Assembly: GCA_029959555.1 (NCBI GenBank)
Contig: JASCPI010000007.1
Location: 1 to 64,000, forward strand
Source: Lysobacteraceae bacterium PS02065
Lineage (GTDB): Bacteria; Pseudomonadota; Gammaproteobacteria; Xanthomonadales; Rhodanobacteraceae
Reading direction: 5' to 3'
DNA: 64,000 nucleotides
This document shows, in pieces, positions 62,063-64,000 of the stretch (its first letter is position 1; every line of letters begins with the position of its first letter). Below the pieces are notes generated by a model. That model had not been told where the DNA came from and did not search any database. It saw only the letters and a program-made list of their open reading frames with translations. The position numbers and the translations under genes are program-made.

Positions 62063-64000
62063 ATGCGCACGAACGTCTCCGCCTGGTCGATCCGCAACCC
62101 CACTGCGGTCGTGCTCGCCTTCATCCTGTTGACGATCGCTGGGTTGCACGGCTTCCGTTCGATGAAGGTGCAGAACTTCCCCGACATCGACCTGCCGATC
62201 GTGACCGTCTCCGCGATGCTGCCCGGCGCCTCGCCGACGCAGCTCGAGAACGACGTCGCACGCAAACTCGAGAACGCGATGGCAACACTGCAGGGCCTGC
62301 GCCACCTCGATGCCACGATCAGCGACGGACAGGTCGCGATGACCGTCGAATTCCGCATCGAGAAGCCTCAGCAGGAAGCGCTCGACGACGTACGCGACGC
62401 GGTCGCGCGCGTGCGCGCCGACCTTCCGCCCGAGCTGCGCGATCCCGTCATCCGCAAGGTCGAACTCGCGGGCGCGCCGATGCTCGCCTACACCGTCGCG
62501 TCGCCACGCCTGGACGACGATGCGCTGTCCTGGCTCGTCGATCGCGACATCACGCGGCGCCTGCTGGCCGTGCCGGGCGTCGGCGCGGTCACGCGCGTCG
62601 GCGGCGTCACGCGCGAGGTGCGCGTGGAACTCGATCCGGCGCGCCTGCTCGCGCTGCGCACGACGGCCGCCGAGGTCTCTCGCCGGTTGCGCCTCGTCCA
62701 TCAGGAGGCCTCGGGCGGACGCGCCGACCTCGGCGGCGCCGAGCAGCGCGTTCGCACGCTCGCGACGGTGGCCTCCGCCGCAGAGCTCGCGGCGATGCAC
62801 CTGCCGCTCGCCGATGGCCGGCGCATCCGCCTCGACGAGGTGGCGAGCGTGCGCGACACCACGGCGGAACGGCGCAGCGCAGCGCTGCTCGACGGCGCAC
62901 CGGTGGTCGGCTTCGAGGTCGTGCGTGCGCGGGGCGCCGGCGAGGTCGAGGTCGCGCACGGCGTGCGCGCGGCGCTCGAACGGCTGGGAAATGAACGTCC
63001 CGACCTGCACATCACCGAGGCGCTCGACGTGGTCGCACCCGTCGTGGAGAACGTCGACGGCTCGATGATGCTGCTCTACGAGGGCGCGCTGCTCGCCGTC
63101 CTCGTCGTGTTCGCGTTCCTGCGCGACGTGCGCGCGACCTTCATCGCCGCCGTCGCGCTGCCGCTGTCGATCATCCCGACCTTCGCGGTGCTGCATGCGA
63201 TGGGCTTCACGATCAACACGGTATCGCTGCTCGCACTGTCGCTCGTGGTCGGCGTGCTCGTCGACGACGCCATCGTCGAGATCGAGAACATCGAGCGCCA
63301 CCTGCACATGGGCAAGCCACCGTACCGCGCCGCGATGGACGCGTCCGACGAGATCGGCCTGGCCGTGATCGCGACCACGTTCACGCTGATCGCCGTCTTC
63401 GTGCCGACGTCGCTCATGGCCGGCGTGGTCGGTCGCTACTTCGTGCAGTTCGGGTGGACCGCGGCGATCGCGGTGTTCTTCTCGCTCGTGGTCGCACGCA
63501 TGCTCACGCCGATGATGGCGGCGTACCTGCTCAGGCCGCCTACCCGGGCGCCACGCGATGCCCGCTGGCTCGCTGCCTACCTCACCCTCGCGCGCCGCGC
63601 GTTGCGCCATCGCGCGGCGACACTCGCCACAACGCTCGCCCTGCTCGTCGGCGGTGCATGGCTCGCGACGACGCTGCCCGGCGAGTTCATCCCGGCGGAC
63701 GACGGCGCGCACACCCAGGTCACGCTGATGCTGCCGCCCGGCACGCGCCTCCACGACACGATCGCAGCCTCGGAGCATGCGCGCACGGCCCTCCGCGACG
63801 TCGCGCACGTGCGCAGCGTCTACACGACGATCGGCGGCGGCAGTGCCGGCCAGGATCCGACCGAACCCGCGAGCGCGCCCGTGGCAGGGGTCGGCTCGGC
63901 GGTGCTGACGGTCAACCTCGCACCGCGACGCGAGCGCGAAGGCATCACGCGCCAGGCGATCGAGGCCGACATGCGACGTGCGCTCGCCGCCGTTCCGGGT
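62063..64000 (+). CDS. RND efflux pump inner-membrane transporter, N-terminal part (cut by window end)
   Basis: About 646 residues are present and the frame is open to the window end. It starts SAWSIRNPTAVVLAFILL (TM1), then porter domains (FPDIDLPIVTVSAMLPGASP; ALDDVRDAVARVRADLP), TM2-TM6 (GALLAVLVVFAFLRDVRA; INTVSLLALSLVVGVLVDDAIVEIEN), with the proton-relay Asp pair of TM4 near residue 401. It resembles the HAE-1/AcrB-like group, with a proline-directed IRNP start typical of xanthomonad pumps. Substrate not predictable. It is co-transcribed with the adaptor. Confidence 0.95.
   Translation, partial: MRTNVSAWSIRNPTAVVLAFILLTIAGLHGFRSMKVQNFPDIDLPIVTVSAMLPGASPTQLENDVARKLENAMATLQGLRHLDATISDGQVAMTVEFRIEKPQQEALDDVRDAVARVRADLPPELRDPVIRKVELAGAPMLAYTVASPRLDDDALSWLVDRDITRRLLAVPGVGAVTRVGGVTREVRVELDPARLLALRTTAAEVSRRLRLVHQEASGGRADLGGAEQRVRTLATVASAAELAAMHLPLADGRRIRLDEVASVRDTTAERRSAALLDGAPVVGFEVVRARGAGEVEVAHGVRAALERLGNERPDLHITEALDVVAPVVENVDGSMMLLYEGALLAVLVVFAFLRDVRATFIAAVALPLSIIPTFAVLHAMGFTINTVSLLALSLVVGVLVDDAIVEIENIERHLHMGKPPYRAAMDASDEIGLAVIATTFTLIAVFVPTSLMAGVVGRYFVQFGWTAAIAVFFSLVVARMLTPMMAAYLLRPPTRAPRDARWLAAYLTLARRALRHRAATLATTLALLVGGAWLATTLPGEFIPADDGAHTQVTLMLPPGTRLHDTIAASEHARTALRDVAHVRSVYTTIGGGSAGQDPTEPASAPVAGVGSAVLTVNLAPRREREGITRQAIEADMRRALAAVPG

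Overview
The window is GC-rich (by eye about two thirds G+C or more), densely packed and bacterial. Gene content points to a gammaproteobacterium of the Xanthomonadales/Lysobacterales: a TonB of the long type I recall from xanthomonads, a MetJ repressor, a QmcA/NfeD pair, YqjD/YqjE-like envelope genes, XapX-domain proteins, and a secreted glycosidase ending in a Phe-Ala-Asn-Gly-Phe-Glu tail. I see no rRNA, tRNA, CRISPR array, insertion sequence or phage genes.

Layout. 1-2.1 kb: partial tonB and a three-gene YqjD/YqjE-like membrane set. 2.1-5.4 kb: a secreted GH44 glycosidase, a MetJ repressor fused to a lysine-rich histone-H1-like tail, and a long gene-free stretch with met boxes. 5.4-8.5 kb: gcvT-gcvH and qmcA-nfeD. 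8.6-16.2 kb: a six-gene minus-strand unit (membrane-fusion protein, ABC ATPase, two permeases, NtrC-type regulator, NtrY-type kinase) headed by an excellent sigma-54 promoter. 16.4-23.3 kb: ECF sigma factor, small membrane protein, PDZ protein (with a C-tract frameshift at its end), Ser/Thr kinase and a secreted partner. 24-27 kb: a FadL-type outer-membrane protein and dusA.

27-51.6 kb is an accessory detoxification-like region. It holds four alpha/beta hydrolases, an SMP-30-like protein, a catalase, a membrane-anchored PQQ sugar dehydrogenase, and a seven-gene operon (YcaC-like hydrolase, DoxX, YtcJ-type amidohydrolase, alginate-export-type porin, MFS exporter, two XapX/DUF1427 proteins) with an adjacent AraC regulator. 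Two beta-propeller sensor kinases, each paired with a LuxR-type response regulator, lie within and at the end of it. An 18-bp palindrome, CTCCCCCG-NN-CGGGGGAG, stands before both the SMP-30/hydrolase operon and the catalase operon and may tie them together.

51.7-64 kb: a very large cyclic beta-glucan synthase (NdvB type) and, divergently, an RND efflux adaptor and pump that runs off the window end. The best candidates for new biology are the MetJ-H1 fusion with an internal start, the self-contained sigma-54/NtrC-controlled ABC exporter, the palindrome-linked oxidative-stress genes, and the seven-gene operon.
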